Counted from the first letter of the stretch, positions 23,328-33,340 are shown. The stretch: 64,000 nt of DNA from an uncultured Desulfobacter sp. (GCF_963665355.1 NZ_OY762229.1:248001-312000), one strand, 5' to 3'. Notes: generated by a model from the letters alone, not told the origin. Numbers and translations: made by a program.

Positions 23328-25142
23328 TCAACTGGGAAACATGTCGTCTGCAATATCCACAGCCACGGAGCATGTGCCAAGCAGTGCTGCAAACCGTCCC
23401 ATGGTAACGGGCAGTACGGTCTGGGCATAGAACTCAAGACTCTTGATCACGCCCTGGTAAAAAGAAATATCTTTCTTTTTGGCCTTTTCAAGCTTTGTGG
23501 CCGCAGTCACACTGCGCCACAGCAGCATCCATGCAAAAATGGTGTCGCCCACAGCATCCTGGAACGGATGGGCATTGGCAAAGGCGGCAAGAACGTTGGG
23601 GCTCATGGCGGTGGTTCCCATGTGAATGGCCACCTCGGCTAATTTGTTTACCACCTCTTCCACCTTAGTCGCTGTTTTTTCAAGTATGGCAATATCCTTA
23701 GCTAAAGCAATTGTTGCCTGCATTTCACCAAACAGATCCATGATTGGCTTGCCCTTTTTCATGCCAAGTTTACGCCCTAGAAGATCCATGGCCTGAATGC
23801 CGTTGGTCCCTTCATAGATCATGGTGATTCTGACATCACGAAGCAACTGGGCCATGGGATACTCCTCGATAAATCCATAACCACCGTAAACCTGCATACC
23901 CTGGGAGCAGACCTCAAAGGCCCGGTCCGTGACATACCCCTTGGCAATGGGGGTGAGCACTTCAACAAATCCCTGGTACCTGGCCTTTTCTTCGTCGGTT
24001 GGCGCATATTTTGACATATCAATACAGTAATGAAGATAATAGATTAGGGTGCGCATGGCTTCCACATTGGATTTCATCACCATGAGCTGGCGTCGTACAT
24101 CCGGATGGCGGATAATGGCAACAGACTGGGCGTCTGGATTCATGATCTCAGTCAGGTTGCGGCCCTGGATACGTGTTCTGGCATAATCCAGGGCATACAT
24201 ATAGGCAGCGGTGGCACAGGCAAAACCCTGAACCCCTACGAGCAGCCGGGCTGCATTCATCATTAAAAACATGGCTTTCATACCTTTATTCTCTTCACCC
24301 AGAAGAGTGCCCACACAAGCACCTTTGGATCCCAGTGACAAGGAACAGGTTGAGTTGCCGTGAATGCCCATTTTATGCTCAATTCCGGTGCAGATGACAT
24401 CGTTGAACTCGCCCAGGGAACCATCCTTGTTCACCCGAAATTTGGGAACCAGAAAAAGGGAGATGCCCTTGGTACCGGCAGGGGCACCTTCAATGCGCGC
24501 CAACACGGGGTGGATGATATTTTCTGCCAGATCATGTTCACCACCGGAGATAAAAATCTTTTCACCCACAATGTTGTAAGTACCGTCTTGGTTGGGGATG
24601 GCCTTGGTGGTCAATGCCCCAACGTCGGAGCCTGCACCGGGTTCGGTGAGCAGCATGGTACCTGTCCATTTGCCGGTATACATATTCTTAAGATAGGTGT
24701 TTTTCTGTTCTTGGGTACCAAAATGATCAACAAGATGACCTGCCCCCTGGGTAAGGCTGAAGTACATCATGAATGGATAATTGGCGCCGTTGAAATATTC
24801 AGCTGCTGCCGCGGCAACGGTAAAAGGCATGCCCTGGCCACCCCATTCCGGATCTTCGGTGGGGGCCAGCCATTCCCCTTCATTGAACAGATCAAATACA
24901 CGCTTGAAAGACGGAGGCGTCGTGACCTTGCCGTTTTCAAGGGTGCAGCCGACTTCATCCCCTTCCTTACTTATGGGCAAAAGCTCCTTGATTGCCAGAT
25001 TTTTTGCCTCTTTAATAACCATATCAATGGTTTTTTTATTAAAGTCAGCATAATTGTCGTTCAGCTCCGCCAGGGTCTGCGCCTCAAGCATCTCGTGAAC
25101 AACAAAATCAATGTCCCGCTGGTCGGAAATTACCTGTGCCAT
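23328..25142 (-). CDS. acyl-CoA dehydrogenase with C-terminal extension
   Basis: A 604-residue flavoprotein acyl-CoA dehydrogenase. Core motifs are WGGQGMPF, the FAD/substrate loop LTEPGAGSDVGAL, GEKIFISGGEH, IEHKMGIHGNST, QVYGGYGF and the catalytic-base region YEGTNGIQAMDLLGRKL. About 130 residues follow the canonical core as an extra helical domain, as in the large C-extended ACAD subgroup common in deltaproteobacteria. It oxidises an acyl-CoA to the enoyl-CoA, passing electrons to ETF. AAGGAGG lies 7 bases before the ATG. It is monocistronic with its own terminator; the enoyl-CoA hydratase at 53.9 kb is not linked. Confidence 0.95.
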   Translation of the reverse strand: MAQVISDQRDIDFVVHEMLEAQTLAELNDNYADFNKKTIDMVIKEAKNLAIKELLPISKEGDEVGCTLENGKVTTPPSFKRVFDLFNEGEWLAPTEDPEWGGQGMPFTVAAAAAEYFNGANYPFMMYFSLTQGAGHLVDHFGTQEQKNTYLKNMYTGKWTGTMLLTEPGAGSDVGALTTKAIPNQDGTYNIVGEKIFISGGEHDLAENIIHPVLARIEGAPAGTKGISLFLVPKFRVNKDGSLGEFNDVICTGIEHKMGIHGNSTCSLSLGSKGACVGTLLGEENKGMKAMFLMMNAARLLVGVQGFACATAAYMYALDYARTRIQGRNLTEIMNPDAQSVAIIRHPDVRRQLMVMKSNVEAMRTLIYYLHYCIDMSKYAPTDEEKARYQGFVEVLTPIAKGYVTDRAFEVCSQGMQVYGGYGFIEEYPMAQLLRDVRITMIYEGTNGIQAMDLLGRKLGMKKGKPIMDLFGEMQATIALAKDIAILEKTATKVEEVVNKLAEVAIHMGTTAMSPNVLAAFANAHPFQDAVGDTIFAWMLLWRSVTAATKLEKAKKKDISFYQGVIKSLEFYAQTVLPVTMGRFAALLGTCSVAVDIADDMFPS

Positions 25143-25621
25143 GTGTCCTCCTTAATAGGGGGATTGTTAATGAACAAACCCTCACTATGCCATTGTATTA
25201 ATATCATGAATCTCCGCTATCACCCGCACGTGTATTTTTTTGTTTATTATCTTTTAATTACAGAACATTATAAAAAAATAGCCTTTTCCTCTATATTTGG
25301 GACCCGCAGGAAGTCTCATAATGAACATTAATTCATTGCATTAATCTTTCTTTTTAGTCAAGAAATTTTTGCATACCACAACAGTGGCATGGCTTGGTGC
25401 AAACAAATTGATACGCCATCATTCCCTTAACCCTGGCCCTGATCTTACCTTAAATAAAAGGTATTAAACCAGGAGCCGGGTCAAGTGAATGAACAAGAAA
25501 AATGCGGGATTGTTTTTTGGCTGAAGTCCTCAGACAGAATCGTATGATGGTGTTGGGGAGGGAATTTTTCCATTGAAGGGTGATTCAGGTCAGGTAAAGC
25601 GGTTGTGAAGCCCCCCGGCAC
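25143..25621. other. non-coding region upstream of the acyl-CoA dehydrogenase gene
   Basis: About 480 bases without a supportable gene. It contains the palindrome AATGAACATTAATTCATT at about 25320, a plausible operator for a fatty-acid or TetR-type regulator of the downstream minus-strand gene, but no regulator gene is adjacent. Long A/T runs occur around 25230-25300. Confidence 0.35.
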
Positions 25622-26569
25622 CTATTTTGCGTTGTCGGTTTTTATTTTTTCCTTGGCCCGGATCAAATTGAAAAAAGTGCTGTTCACAGGCGTGGGGATG
25701 GCATCCTCTTTGCCCATGCGCTCAACAGCACCCGCAAAAACCTCAACTTCAGTTTTCCTATTGGCCTCCATATCCTGGAGCATGGATGTTTTTCCTTCCA
25801 GGCCTAAGGTATTGAGCATTGCCATGCACTGATCGATGTCGGATGCGTCAAGATTGATGCCCCGGTGCCGGGCCAGGGCCACCACCTCCTGCATCAACCC
25901 GACCATCAGCCTTTGAGCCTCAGGAAGATTCCGCAGAATGCCATAGGGCGTTCCAAGCACTGCAGACACCTGATTGACCCCCACGTTAATCATAAATTTC
26001 CACCACATAACCCGAATGATATCCGGTGAAATTTCATTGGGAATACCACCCGAATCCAGGGCATTTTTGACCAGTTCCAGGCGATCTTCATCTATGCCAT
26101 TGAAAAAAACCGGATCATTACCAAAGATAATTCTTCCCGGATTGGCATAGGTAAAACAATTGTTTTCATGCACGGCATCAATCCCCACGGCAATGGCCGG
26201 AACGATTTTCTCCAGGCCGCAGGCATGGCCGAGCAATTTTTCACTTTCAAGCCCGTTCATCACCGAAAGAATCAGGGTGTCCGGCCCGGTCAATGCCTTA
26301 ATATCTTGCAGTACCGGTTGTGTCAGATGGTGGTGTTTCAAGGCGACCAACACCAGATCAAAGGGGCAATCCACCCGGTCGGGATGCGCCACGGGAATCT
26401 TGTAGTCACGGCCGTTAACGGTTATGACAGCACCATCAAGACGGTTAAATCGATCCCCCCGGGCTGTAAAATAAACACCAAGATCTGAGTTGTCCGTAAA
26501 TAAACCGGCATAGGCCGCGCCCATGGCTCCGGCCCCGAATATTGCTATTTTTTCTATGGATTTCAACAT
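25622..26569 (-). CDS. panE: 2-dehydropantoate 2-reductase (ketopantoate reductase)
   Basis: 315 residues. The N-terminal Rossmann motif IAIFGAGAMGAAYAG binds NADPH. The family signatures VLVALKHHHL, LSVMNGLESE and the catalytic-Lys region WWKFMINVGVNQVSAVLGTPYG are present, as is the C-terminal SMLQDMEANRKTEVEVFAGAV. It reduces ketopantoate to pantoate in pantothenate/CoA synthesis. Related ApbA/PanE paralogues can act on other 2-keto acids, and no panB/panC is nearby. Lone gene on the minus strand. Confidence 0.93.
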   Translation of the reverse strand: MLKSIEKIAIFGAGAMGAAYAGLFTDNSDLGVYFTARGDRFNRLDGAVITVNGRDYKIPVAHPDRVDCPFDLVLVALKHHHLTQPVLQDIKALTGPDTLILSVMNGLESEKLLGHACGLEKIVPAIAVGIDAVHENNCFTYANPGRIIFGNDPVFFNGIDEDRLELVKNALDSGGIPNEISPDIIRVMWWKFMINVGVNQVSAVLGTPYGILRNLPEAQRLMVGLMQEVVALARHRGINLDASDIDQCMAMLNTLGLEGKTSMLQDMEANRKTEVEVFAGAVERMGKEDAIPTPVNSTFFNLIRAKEKIKTDNAK

Positions 26570-26701
26570 GTTTTCAGACTTATTTAAGGTTTATCAATTT
26601 CACAGGCAGCAGTTATACCAGCTTACGCCGATTATAAAAAGTTGATTTTGCATGAAAAAAATGATTTAAACCTGAACATACAATTAACAAGGAATTAAAT
26701 T

Positions 26702-27052
26702 ATGTCAGCTGAAAAAAATATATGTCCCAAATGTAATTCACCCTACGCCTATTCCGATGGACTCCTGTGGATCTGCCCGGAATGTACTCATGAGTGGACA
26801 CCTGATCAGGCCCCTGATACACAATCGGAAGACGGACCACGATTCCTTGATGCCAACGGGACGCCATTGCAGGATGGAGATACAGTCACCACTGTTAAAG
26901 ACCTTAAGGCTGGGAAGGACACAATCAAATTGGGTACAAAGGTCAAAAACATCAAGCTGCTTGACGACCCGGTAAATGGCCATGATATTTCCTGTAAGAT
27001 TGCAGGATTCGGGGCCATGTACCTTAAATGTTCTGTTGTTAAAAAGGCGTAA
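26702..27052 (+). CDS. phnA: PhnA/YjdM-family zinc-ribbon protein
   Basis: A 116-residue protein with an N-terminal zinc ribbon (CPKCNS, then CPECTHEW) and the conserved PhnA domain (DANGTPLQDGDTVTTVKDLK, GTKVKNIKL, IAGFGAMYLKCSVVKK). Despite its historical name, the YjdM/PhnA family is not the phosphonoacetate hydrolase, and its role remains unclear. The length is standard. AAGGAATTA precedes the ATG. Monocistronic, followed by a hairpin. Confidence 0.93.
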   Translation: MSAEKNICPKCNSPYAYSDGLLWICPECTHEWTPDQAPDTQSEDGPRFLDANGTPLQDGDTVTTVKDLKAGKDTIKLGTKVKNIKLLDDPVNGHDISCKIAGFGAMYLKCSVVKKA

Positions 27053-27111
27053 AGACCGATCCCAACTCTGATTTTGCCCTGAATGGCAGCTCATTTTGAA
27101 TCAGTATTCCG

Positions 27112-27129
27112 GTCCGGGTGCCCCCGGAC
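27112..27129 (+). terminator. GC-rich hairpin after phnA
   Basis: GTCCGGG, a 4-base loop, CCCGGAC: a 7-bp perfect stem 60 bases after the phnA stop, without a T-run. Confidence 0.4.
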
Positions 27130-27297
27130 AAAGTGACCTCGTCAAGGTTCAGCGCCCCAAGTACCAGCGATGGTAATGCTGTGGTATAGTTCTATTTCTC
27201 TCAATTCATCGTTGGAATCGGATTTCAATGCGTTGGCTTGTTTGCCCACGCAATGGGTATTGCCAGGCAACCAATAAAAACAGAAAGGAAAAATACA

Positions 27298-28521
27298 ATG
27301 AAAAAACAAGGTATTAAATTAGGTCTATCCCTGATGTTTTTGGTATTGTTTTTCTGTATCGCATCTCCGTGTGCTGCGATACAGTTTGGCGGCAAGGTTG
27401 AGCATTTCAGTGCCGACAGTGTCACCATTGATCCCTCCGGCAAGGTTATGAATACAGGAAAAATATATGTGTCCGGACCGGTTATGAGAATGGATGGTAT
27501 AGGTGGGATGATGGGCCGGGGAATGGGTGGAAAAACGCCGGATATATCCATTCTTACATTTAAGAATCAAAAAACAATGTATTTTTATAACCACGACAAA
27601 AAACTGGTATACCAGGGGCCGTTGGAAGAAGAAGATATGCTGCCGGGATATAAAGCCATGGGGGATGTGGTATCTGAAAAAGTCCTGGGAGAGGAGAAGG
27701 TATCAGGTTACAAATGTGTTAAAAAGCAGATCGTCACCAGCACAAATATAATGGGGATGAACCAAAAAAGCACCCTGACTGTCTGGGAGAACGATAGGTT
27801 TGAAGCTCCTTTAAGAACCATGACCGATGGCGGGGCCATCAATGAACTTCGCAACATCAAGGAAGGCAAACCACCTGCAAAATTATTAAGGCTGCTGCCC
27901 GGGTATAAAAAAGTGGGGAATATGATGGCGGTCATGGGAGTCGATTTTGGTGCCATGAGGGATCAGAACCAGAAGGGAAGAGACGGCGGGGGGCGGAACG
28001 TGCAGGACTCGCCCCGGTCCAGGACTAAAAAAAATCGGAATGGCCAGACAACAAATCCGCAAACCCGGGAAAACATGAATGTCAACGACATGATGGCCCA
28101 GATGAATGAAGCCATGGGTGACCAGATGGATCCCGAAGAAAAAAAGCAGTTGATGGCCATCATGGCCAATGCCATGAACAAAGCAAAAAACACAAAAGAG
28201 GGTACCGGGGCTGCAAAAAAGATCTGGCAGTTCATTCCCCAGCGGCAGGGAGATCAGATCGGAGCTGAACTGAAAACAACAAATGTGCTGACAGTTACCA
28301 TGGGAACCAGGGCAGACTTGATGTCCGTATTCACTTTTTATAAAACAAAGCTGGCGTCCCAGGGGTGGCAGGACCGGGGTATGTTTCTGCAGAGCGGGGA
28401 AGGCCATCTAAGCATGTCAAAGGCAGATATGACCTTGAGCATTTCTTCGGCAGACAACCCGGGCTTACAGGGCAGCTATGCTAACTTTTACATAATGCAG
28501 CTGACCGGTCCGGATTTATAG
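27298..28521 (+). CDS. exported protein of unknown function, Met/Gly-rich
   Basis: About 407 residues with a signal peptide (LGLSLMFLVLFFCIASPCAA). The first half is beta-rich (FGGKVEHFSADSVTID, KIYVSGPVMRMD, TVWENDRFEAPLRT) and resembles DUF4412-type or LolA-like periplasmic proteins, with a Met/Gly-rich loop GGMMGRGMGG. A low-complexity linker with many Asn, Arg and Met residues (about 225-300) joins a second domain (WQFIPQRQGDQIGAEL...). AAAGGAAAA precedes the ATG at 27298, while the open frame extends 20 codons further upstream. It faces the sigma-54 regulator gene tail to tail. Confidence 0.75.
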   Translation: MKKQGIKLGLSLMFLVLFFCIASPCAAIQFGGKVEHFSADSVTIDPSGKVMNTGKIYVSGPVMRMDGIGGMMGRGMGGKTPDISILTFKNQKTMYFYNHDKKLVYQGPLEEEDMLPGYKAMGDVVSEKVLGEEKVSGYKCVKKQIVTSTNIMGMNQKSTLTVWENDRFEAPLRTMTDGGAINELRNIKEGKPPAKLLRLLPGYKKVGNMMAVMGVDFGAMRDQNQKGRDGGGRNVQDSPRSRTKKNRNGQTTNPQTRENMNVNDMMAQMNEAMGDQMDPEEKKQLMAIMANAMNKAKNTKEGTGAAKKIWQFIPQRQGDQIGAELKTTNVLTVTMGTRADLMSVFTFYKTKLASQGWQDRGMFLQSGEGHLSMSKADMTLSISSADNPGLQGSYANFYIMQLTGPDL

Positions 28522-28533
28522 CCGAACAACACA

Positions 28534-29886
28534 CTATTCAAGTTTAAAGGATTTGATTTTACGCCATAACGAAACCCGGTCAATTTCCATGATTTCCGCA
28601 GCCCGGGTTTTGTTCCAGCTGGTTTGTTCCAGAACCCACTGGATATACCGCTTTTCCTGCTCCTTCATGGTGGGAATTTTTCCTTCCGGGGCTGTGCGGT
28701 AAATTTCAATGGCCATCTGGGTAAGATGGTCGGGAAGTGCCTCGGGATGGATGACCTCGCTGTTTTCCATAGCCACGGCCCGTTCTATGATATTTTCAAG
28801 TTCCCGGACGTTTCCCGGCCAGGTGTAATTCACAAGAAAATCCATGGTGGTCCGGTCGATCTCCTTAATACTTTTTCCCATATCCCGATTTTTCTTTGCC
28901 AGAAAATGATAGGCCAGCAGGGGAATATCTTCTTTTCTGTCTGCAAGTGCCGGCAATATGATGGATGCCACGTTGAGACGAAAATAAAGATCCTGGCGGA
29001 AATGGCCCTTATCAACCTCCTGGCGCAGATCCCGGTGGGTGGCCGCAACAAATCTTAAATCCACGTCTATGGTCTGGGTGCTGCCCACCCGCATGATCTC
29101 TTTTTCCTGGATCACCCGCAGGATCTTGACCTGCATGGAGGGCGGCATATCTCCGATTTCATCAAAAAACACAGTGCCCTGATCGGCAACCTCGAACAGG
29201 CCTTTTTTGGTTTTCATGGCACCGGTAAAAGCCTCTTTCTCATGGCCAAAAAGCTCATTGGCCATGAGATCTTCCGAAAATGAGCCGCAGTTAAAGGCCA
29301 CCATCTCATGATTCTTCCGGCTGGAAAGACTGTGAATTGCCCTTGCCACGAGCTCTTTGCCAGTGCCGCTTTCACCTAAAATCAACACGGAGATATCGGT
29401 CTGGGCCACCTGGGCAATGGTCTTTTTCACCTGGAGCATGGGTGCACTGTTACCGATGATGTCAGGCAGTTTTGCCCTCTGGTCAAGCTGCTTTCTCAAA
29501 GCCTGATTTTCCACTTGAAGGGATCGTTTGAGAAGAGCCTGCTTGATGATCTGCCGGACCTCGTCTATTTTGTAAGGCTTTGCAATATAATGATAAGCCC
29601 CTTCTTTCATAGCGATAACGGCATTGTCCACGGTGGCGTAGCCGGTGATCATGATCACTTCGGAGTGGGGCTGCAGTTCCCGGCAATGTTCAAGGATCTG
29701 CATACCGTCAATTTTTTTCATCTTGTAATCGGTGATAATCAGATCAAAGGTTCTGGTTCTCATAAGGTTCAGCCCCTTGGTTCCGCTGTCTACGGCTGAC
29801 ACCTTGTATCCATCCTTGACAAGAATATGTTCAAGGTTTTTAAGAGCGATCTGCTCATCTTCAATTATAAGAATATGTTCCTGCAT
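28534..29886 (-). CDS. NtrC-type sigma-54 response regulator
   Basis: About 450 residues. The receiver (phospho-acceptor Asp53 in LIITDYKMKK, Lys in IAKPY) is followed by the AAA+ domain (Walker A GESGTGKE, Walker B FFDEIGDM) and a Fis-type HTH (NKTRAAEIMEIDRVSLWRKI). The sigma-54 loop reads EAFTGA where GAFTGA is usual. The ATG at 29886 has AAGGAAG six bases upstream; a TTG at 29904 in the same frame is less likely. It begins 14 bases after the histidine kinase gene, its evident partner. Its receiver is about half identical to the one inside the Lon-type protein at 34550. A sigma-54 promoter heads the upstream same-strand operon (34192), a likely target. Confidence 0.94.
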   Translation of the reverse strand: MQEHILIIEDEQIALKNLEHILVKDGYKVSAVDSGTKGLNLMRTRTFDLIITDYKMKKIDGMQILEHCRELQPHSEVIMITGYATVDNAVIAMKEGAYHYIAKPYKIDEVRQIIKQALLKRSLQVENQALRKQLDQRAKLPDIIGNSAPMLQVKKTIAQVAQTDISVLILGESGTGKELVARAIHSLSSRKNHEMVAFNCGSFSEDLMANELFGHEKEAFTGAMKTKKGLFEVADQGTVFFDEIGDMPPSMQVKILRVIQEKEIMRVGSTQTIDVDLRFVAATHRDLRQEVDKGHFRQDLYFRLNVASIILPALADRKEDIPLLAYHFLAKKNRDMGKSIKEIDRTTMDFLVNYTWPGNVRELENIIERAVAMENSEVIHPEALPDHLTQMAIEIYRTAPEGKIPTMKEQEKRYIQWVLEQTSWNKTRAAEIMEIDRVSLWRKIKSFKLE

Positions 29887-29900
29887 GGTTCTTCCTTGTG

Positions 29901-31319
29901 TCAATCCGGCAGACTGACGGTAAATATTGTGCCCTGCCCCAGGCTGGAATTCACGCTGATTGTCCCGCCGTGCTGCTCAATGATACCATGAATAATGGAA
30001 AGGCCCAAGCCCGATCCCTTTCCCACTTCCCGGGTGGTGAAAAAAGGGTCAAAAATTCTGGCCAGATGTTCTTCCTTTATCCCTTCGCCCGTATCCTTAA
30101 CAGTAAAAACAAAGGTGCGGGCCTGGCTGTCCTTGTATGCTGAAATGGTGAGATGTCCCCCTTGCTGATCCTCCATGGCATAGACGGCATTAATGATCAG
30201 GTTGAGCAGAACCTGCTGGATACGTCGGGGATCCATGCGGCCCTCAAGATCATCGGGAACACTGATTTCCACCTCAATTTCCGAAGGGATGTCCCCGGAA
30301 ATCAGGTGCATGGTTTTATTGACCAATTTTTTAAACAGGATCGGTTCAATACTAAAATCACTATGCCTGGAAAAATCAAGCAGGGCCCGGATAATTTCCT
30401 TTGAGCGGTGAATCTCCTGTTCCACATTGTCCAGAAGCATCCTTTTATATTCAATATCCGAATCTTCAATTTCCTCCTGGATAATCTGGATACTGGTGGA
30501 GATATTGTTCAACGGATTGTTCAGTTCATGGGCAACTCCGGAAGTAAGGGTTCCCAAAGAAGACATTTTCTCTGCCTGTATAAGCTGGGTCTTACGCCGG
30601 TCCAGCTCCTCAATCATGTCGTTTAAACTTACGGCCAAAGATTCAAACTCGTCTCCGGTGTTTATTTCCGGAATTTTATCATAATCCCCCTTGGCAATGT
30701 GTTTGATCCCGGTTTCAATGGCTTTTAATGGACGGTTGAACTTGATCACCAAAAAAATTGTGGCCAGCACCGTGAGAATAAACAATAAGAACAGGGAAAT
30801 CATCAGGTATTCCCTGGACCGGTCCAGCAGTTCAAACACCTTTCTTTTTTCTGTTTTCACCACCTGTTCAATATCGGTGGTCAGTTCCCTGCCAAGCTGG
30901 GTCACCGTATTTTGAATCTGAAAAGACTGCTCAGAAGATACTGCACCATTTTTATACAGGTTCAACAGGGTTTCCAGGTTGGTGCGGTAGGCATTAATGG
31001 ACTTCCTGCGTTGCTGAACAGAGGGCTCCTTTGCCACAAGGTCGGGAAACACTTTTTCAATAGATGCCTGCTTTTCATCAATTTTATTGATGTATGACAG
31101 GGCCAGGGACAAATCCTTGACATCTTTTCTTAAAAAAAAATTTTTCTCGTAACGGCGGGCTTCCAGAATCGTATCCAGCAGATCCCGCTTCTTTTCTATG
31201 AGCACCAGAGTGTTTAACACCGTGGAATTGCTGTAGTGGTTAATAAACCAGATAATGCTGTTCACCACCATGAAAACCAGGAAAAGAAATGATATTTTTT
31301 GTCTGAGACTGAAACTCAT
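29901..31319 (-). CDS. membrane sensor histidine kinase with HAMP
   Basis: 472 residues: membrane segment about 9-27, a helical periplasmic region of roughly 145 residues (a four-helix-bundle-like sensor), a second segment (YLMISLFLLFILTVLATIFLVI, 171-192), HAMP, HisKA with phospho-accepting His264 in SGVAHELNNPLNN, and HATPase (NLIINAVYAM, DTGEGIKEEH, GKGSGLGLSI). It belongs to the NtrB-like group that partners with NtrC-type regulators. The downstream regulator starts 14 bases after its stop. It lies 145 bases downstream of the SLC13 permease on the same strand and may share its transcript, which suggests control of that transporter operon. Confidence 0.94.
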   Translation of the reverse strand: MSFSLRQKISFLFLVFMVVNSIIWFINHYSNSTVLNTLVLIEKKRDLLDTILEARRYEKNFFLRKDVKDLSLALSYINKIDEKQASIEKVFPDLVAKEPSVQQRRKSINAYRTNLETLLNLYKNGAVSSEQSFQIQNTVTQLGRELTTDIEQVVKTEKRKVFELLDRSREYLMISLFLLFILTVLATIFLVIKFNRPLKAIETGIKHIAKGDYDKIPEINTGDEFESLAVSLNDMIEELDRRKTQLIQAEKMSSLGTLTSGVAHELNNPLNNISTSIQIIQEEIEDSDIEYKRMLLDNVEQEIHRSKEIIRALLDFSRHSDFSIEPILFKKLVNKTMHLISGDIPSEIEVEISVPDDLEGRMDPRRIQQVLLNLIINAVYAMEDQQGGHLTISAYKDSQARTFVFTVKDTGEGIKEEHLARIFDPFFTTREVGKGSGLGLSIIHGIIEQHGGTISVNSSLGQGTIFTVSLPD

Positions 31320-31463
31320 AATTCACTTATATCTTTGTTGATAAGGGGAAACAAGACCATGGCCGGTTTAATTTTATCACTTTGAGACAAATGCAGTAAA
31401 AAACGGGCCGACCAGACAAAAGGTAATCCGATCGACCCGGGGAGGTGCTATTGCTGTCTTTAT

Positions 31464-33278
31464 TTACGAAATACCGTAAAACAGGTAAATGACGGTAAGC
31501 TCCACGGTCAGAAACAGCAACGTCATTACAGTGCCGGCCTTGGCGTAATCAATGGTTCGGTAACCGCCCGGACGCATGACCAGAGCATTAACCTGATGGG
31601 TCGGCAACACAAAGGTGTTGGACGCTGAAAGCCCCACCACAAGGGCCGCCATTCTCGGATCTGCCCCGGCCATCACGGCCATATTCATGCACAGGGGAAC
31701 CAGAAGTACCGTGGCCCCCACATTGGAGATCACCAGGGTAAAAAAGGATGCCATGAGGCCCACAACCGCTAAAAGGATTATGGGTGACGGCGTTCCGATC
31801 AGGTTGAGCACGGTGTGGGCAATAAACCCGGCCGTGCCTGTTTTTTCAAAGGCAATTCCCAAGGGGATGAGCCCTGCCAGCAGAAAAACCGTCATCCAAT
31901 CCACCGCCAGATATGCCTCGTCAACGGTCAACACACCGGTAATGATCATGCCAAGGGCCCCGGACATAAGCGCAACTGCCAGTTGGATTTTCAAAAAAAC
32001 AATCTGGAAAAGGGCAAGTGCCAGCCAACCCACAGCCAGCATGGCTTTCTGGGGCCGCAGGATTTCACCCTCCAGCTTGGATGCAAATATCAGGGCTCTG
32101 GGTTTGGGCCTGTTCATCAGGATATGAAATTTCTCCCAGGGACCCTGGAGCAGCAGCGTGTCGCCCATGGCCAGGCGAATATTGGTCAGTCCTGAGTAGT
32201 ATTTACGGTTGTCCTTGAAAAGCACGAGGGGATTGAGCCCGTACATCTCCTTGAAATTAACCTCGTTCAGGGTTCTGCCGATGAGTTCGGATCTTGGTGC
32301 GACAACAACCTCGGCCATACCGGCATTGGTATTGGCCAGAAACTCTGCAAAGGTTTCAAGGGCAGGCTTTATCTGCCAGCCGAACTCCTTTGCCAGCTGC
32401 TCAATATTTTCCCTTTTACCGACCACCGCAATATCATCGCCACTGTTGATTGATTCATAACTGCGGGGCACATGGTTGGTGGTCCGGGTGGAGGGAGAAG
32501 AGATGCCGATGACCGTAACAAGAAACTTGGGACGAATGTTTAAATCATCCAGAAGCCCTGTGGTACCGGAACCTTCGGGAACATGCATCTCCACCAGACT
32601 GTTGACACCCTCGTATTCATTAATAAGCACATCCGTGGCACCCTTGCTGTCCTGGCCGCTTGCGCTGGGAAGAATGAACCGCCCGAAAACCAGAAAATAT
32701 AAAAGTGCTGTCCCCAGCAGACACACGCCAATGGGGGTCTGGGTAAACAACCCGAAAGGTTCAAGCTTTTCTCCGCCCAATACCATAAGGTCATTGAGTA
32801 GAATGGTCGGACTTGCCCCCACAAGAGTGAGCGTGCCGCCGATAATGGCGCAAAAGCCCATGGGCATCAGGATGCGGGAGGCGGGAATACCCACCCTCTT
32901 GGAAATTCTCTGGGTGGCCGGCAGAAACAGGGCTGCAGCACCAATGTTCTGCATCATACTGGAAATGATGCCCACGGTGCCCGACACCAGAAGCATAATC
33001 TTGCCTTCGCTTTTGCCGGCAAGGGCCAGGATCGGCTTTGCCACCTTATTCATAACGCCGGTTTTATCCAGGCCTGCACCGATAATAATAACTGCAATGA
33101 TAGAACAAACTGCATTGGAACTTAAGCCCACAAAGGCTTCTTTGGGAGAGATCAGTCCAATCAGGGGGAGAAGGACCATCATCATTATCCCGACCACATC
33201 CACCCGTACCCATTCAAACACAAAGAGGCAGATAACAAAAACCAGGATGATCATGGTCATAATCATATCAGGGGTCAT
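31464..33278 (-). CDS. SLC13/DASS-type permease with TrkA-C (RCK-C) domains
   Basis: About 604 residues. Around ten or more hydrophobic segments frame two cytoplasmic TrkA-C domains in the middle (residues about 210-400, containing DVLINEY... and VVAPRSELIGRTLNEVNF). The signature SSMMQNIGAAALFLPA in the first half and TLVISNVGATVLLVPL in the second are the paired hairpin motifs of sodium-coupled SLC13 anion transporters. In sulfate reducers such proteins are candidates for sulfate uptake; dicarboxylate is the alternative. The ATG at 33278 follows TGGAGTG; the frame remains open upstream through repeat copy C but lacks another good start. It sits in an operon-like series with a UspA-like gene and a microprotein. 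Confidence 0.92.
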   Translation of the reverse strand: MTPDMIMTMIILVFVICLFVFEWVRVDVVGIMMMVLLPLIGLISPKEAFVGLSSNAVCSIIAVIIIGAGLDKTGVMNKVAKPILALAGKSEGKIMLLVSGTVGIISSMMQNIGAAALFLPATQRISKRVGIPASRILMPMGFCAIIGGTLTLVGASPTILLNDLMVLGGEKLEPFGLFTQTPIGVCLLGTALLYFLVFGRFILPSASGQDSKGATDVLINEYEGVNSLVEMHVPEGSGTTGLLDDLNIRPKFLVTVIGISSPSTRTTNHVPRSYESINSGDDIAVVGKRENIEQLAKEFGWQIKPALETFAEFLANTNAGMAEVVVAPRSELIGRTLNEVNFKEMYGLNPLVLFKDNRKYYSGLTNIRLAMGDTLLLQGPWEKFHILMNRPKPRALIFASKLEGEILRPQKAMLAVGWLALALFQIVFLKIQLAVALMSGALGMIITGVLTVDEAYLAVDWMTVFLLAGLIPLGIAFEKTGTAGFIAHTVLNLIGTPSPIILLAVVGLMASFFTLVISNVGATVLLVPLCMNMAVMAGADPRMAALVVGLSASNTFVLPTHQVNALVMRPGGYRTIDYAKAGTVMTLLFLTVELTVIYLFYGIS

Positions 33279-33340
33279 TGAAAAACACTCCATTAAGTCT
33301 AACTGGTGTTTGGACTGAAAGCCCCTCATCGGGACAACTT

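Noticed and set aside
24360-25331. 323-residue plus-strand reading frame opposite the acyl-CoA dehydrogenase gene
   Set aside because: Antisense shadow of a well-conserved gene; no ribosome-binding site or recognisable domain.
25404-25425. Sigma-54-like site TGGCATGGCTTGGTGCA in the acyl-CoA dehydrogenase upstream region
   Set aside because: GG and GC are 11, not 10, bases apart, and the orientation does not lead to a gene.
32476-33318. 280-residue plus-strand reading frame opposite the SLC13 permease
   Set aside because: Composition mirrors the hydrophobic permease on the other strand; no start signal.
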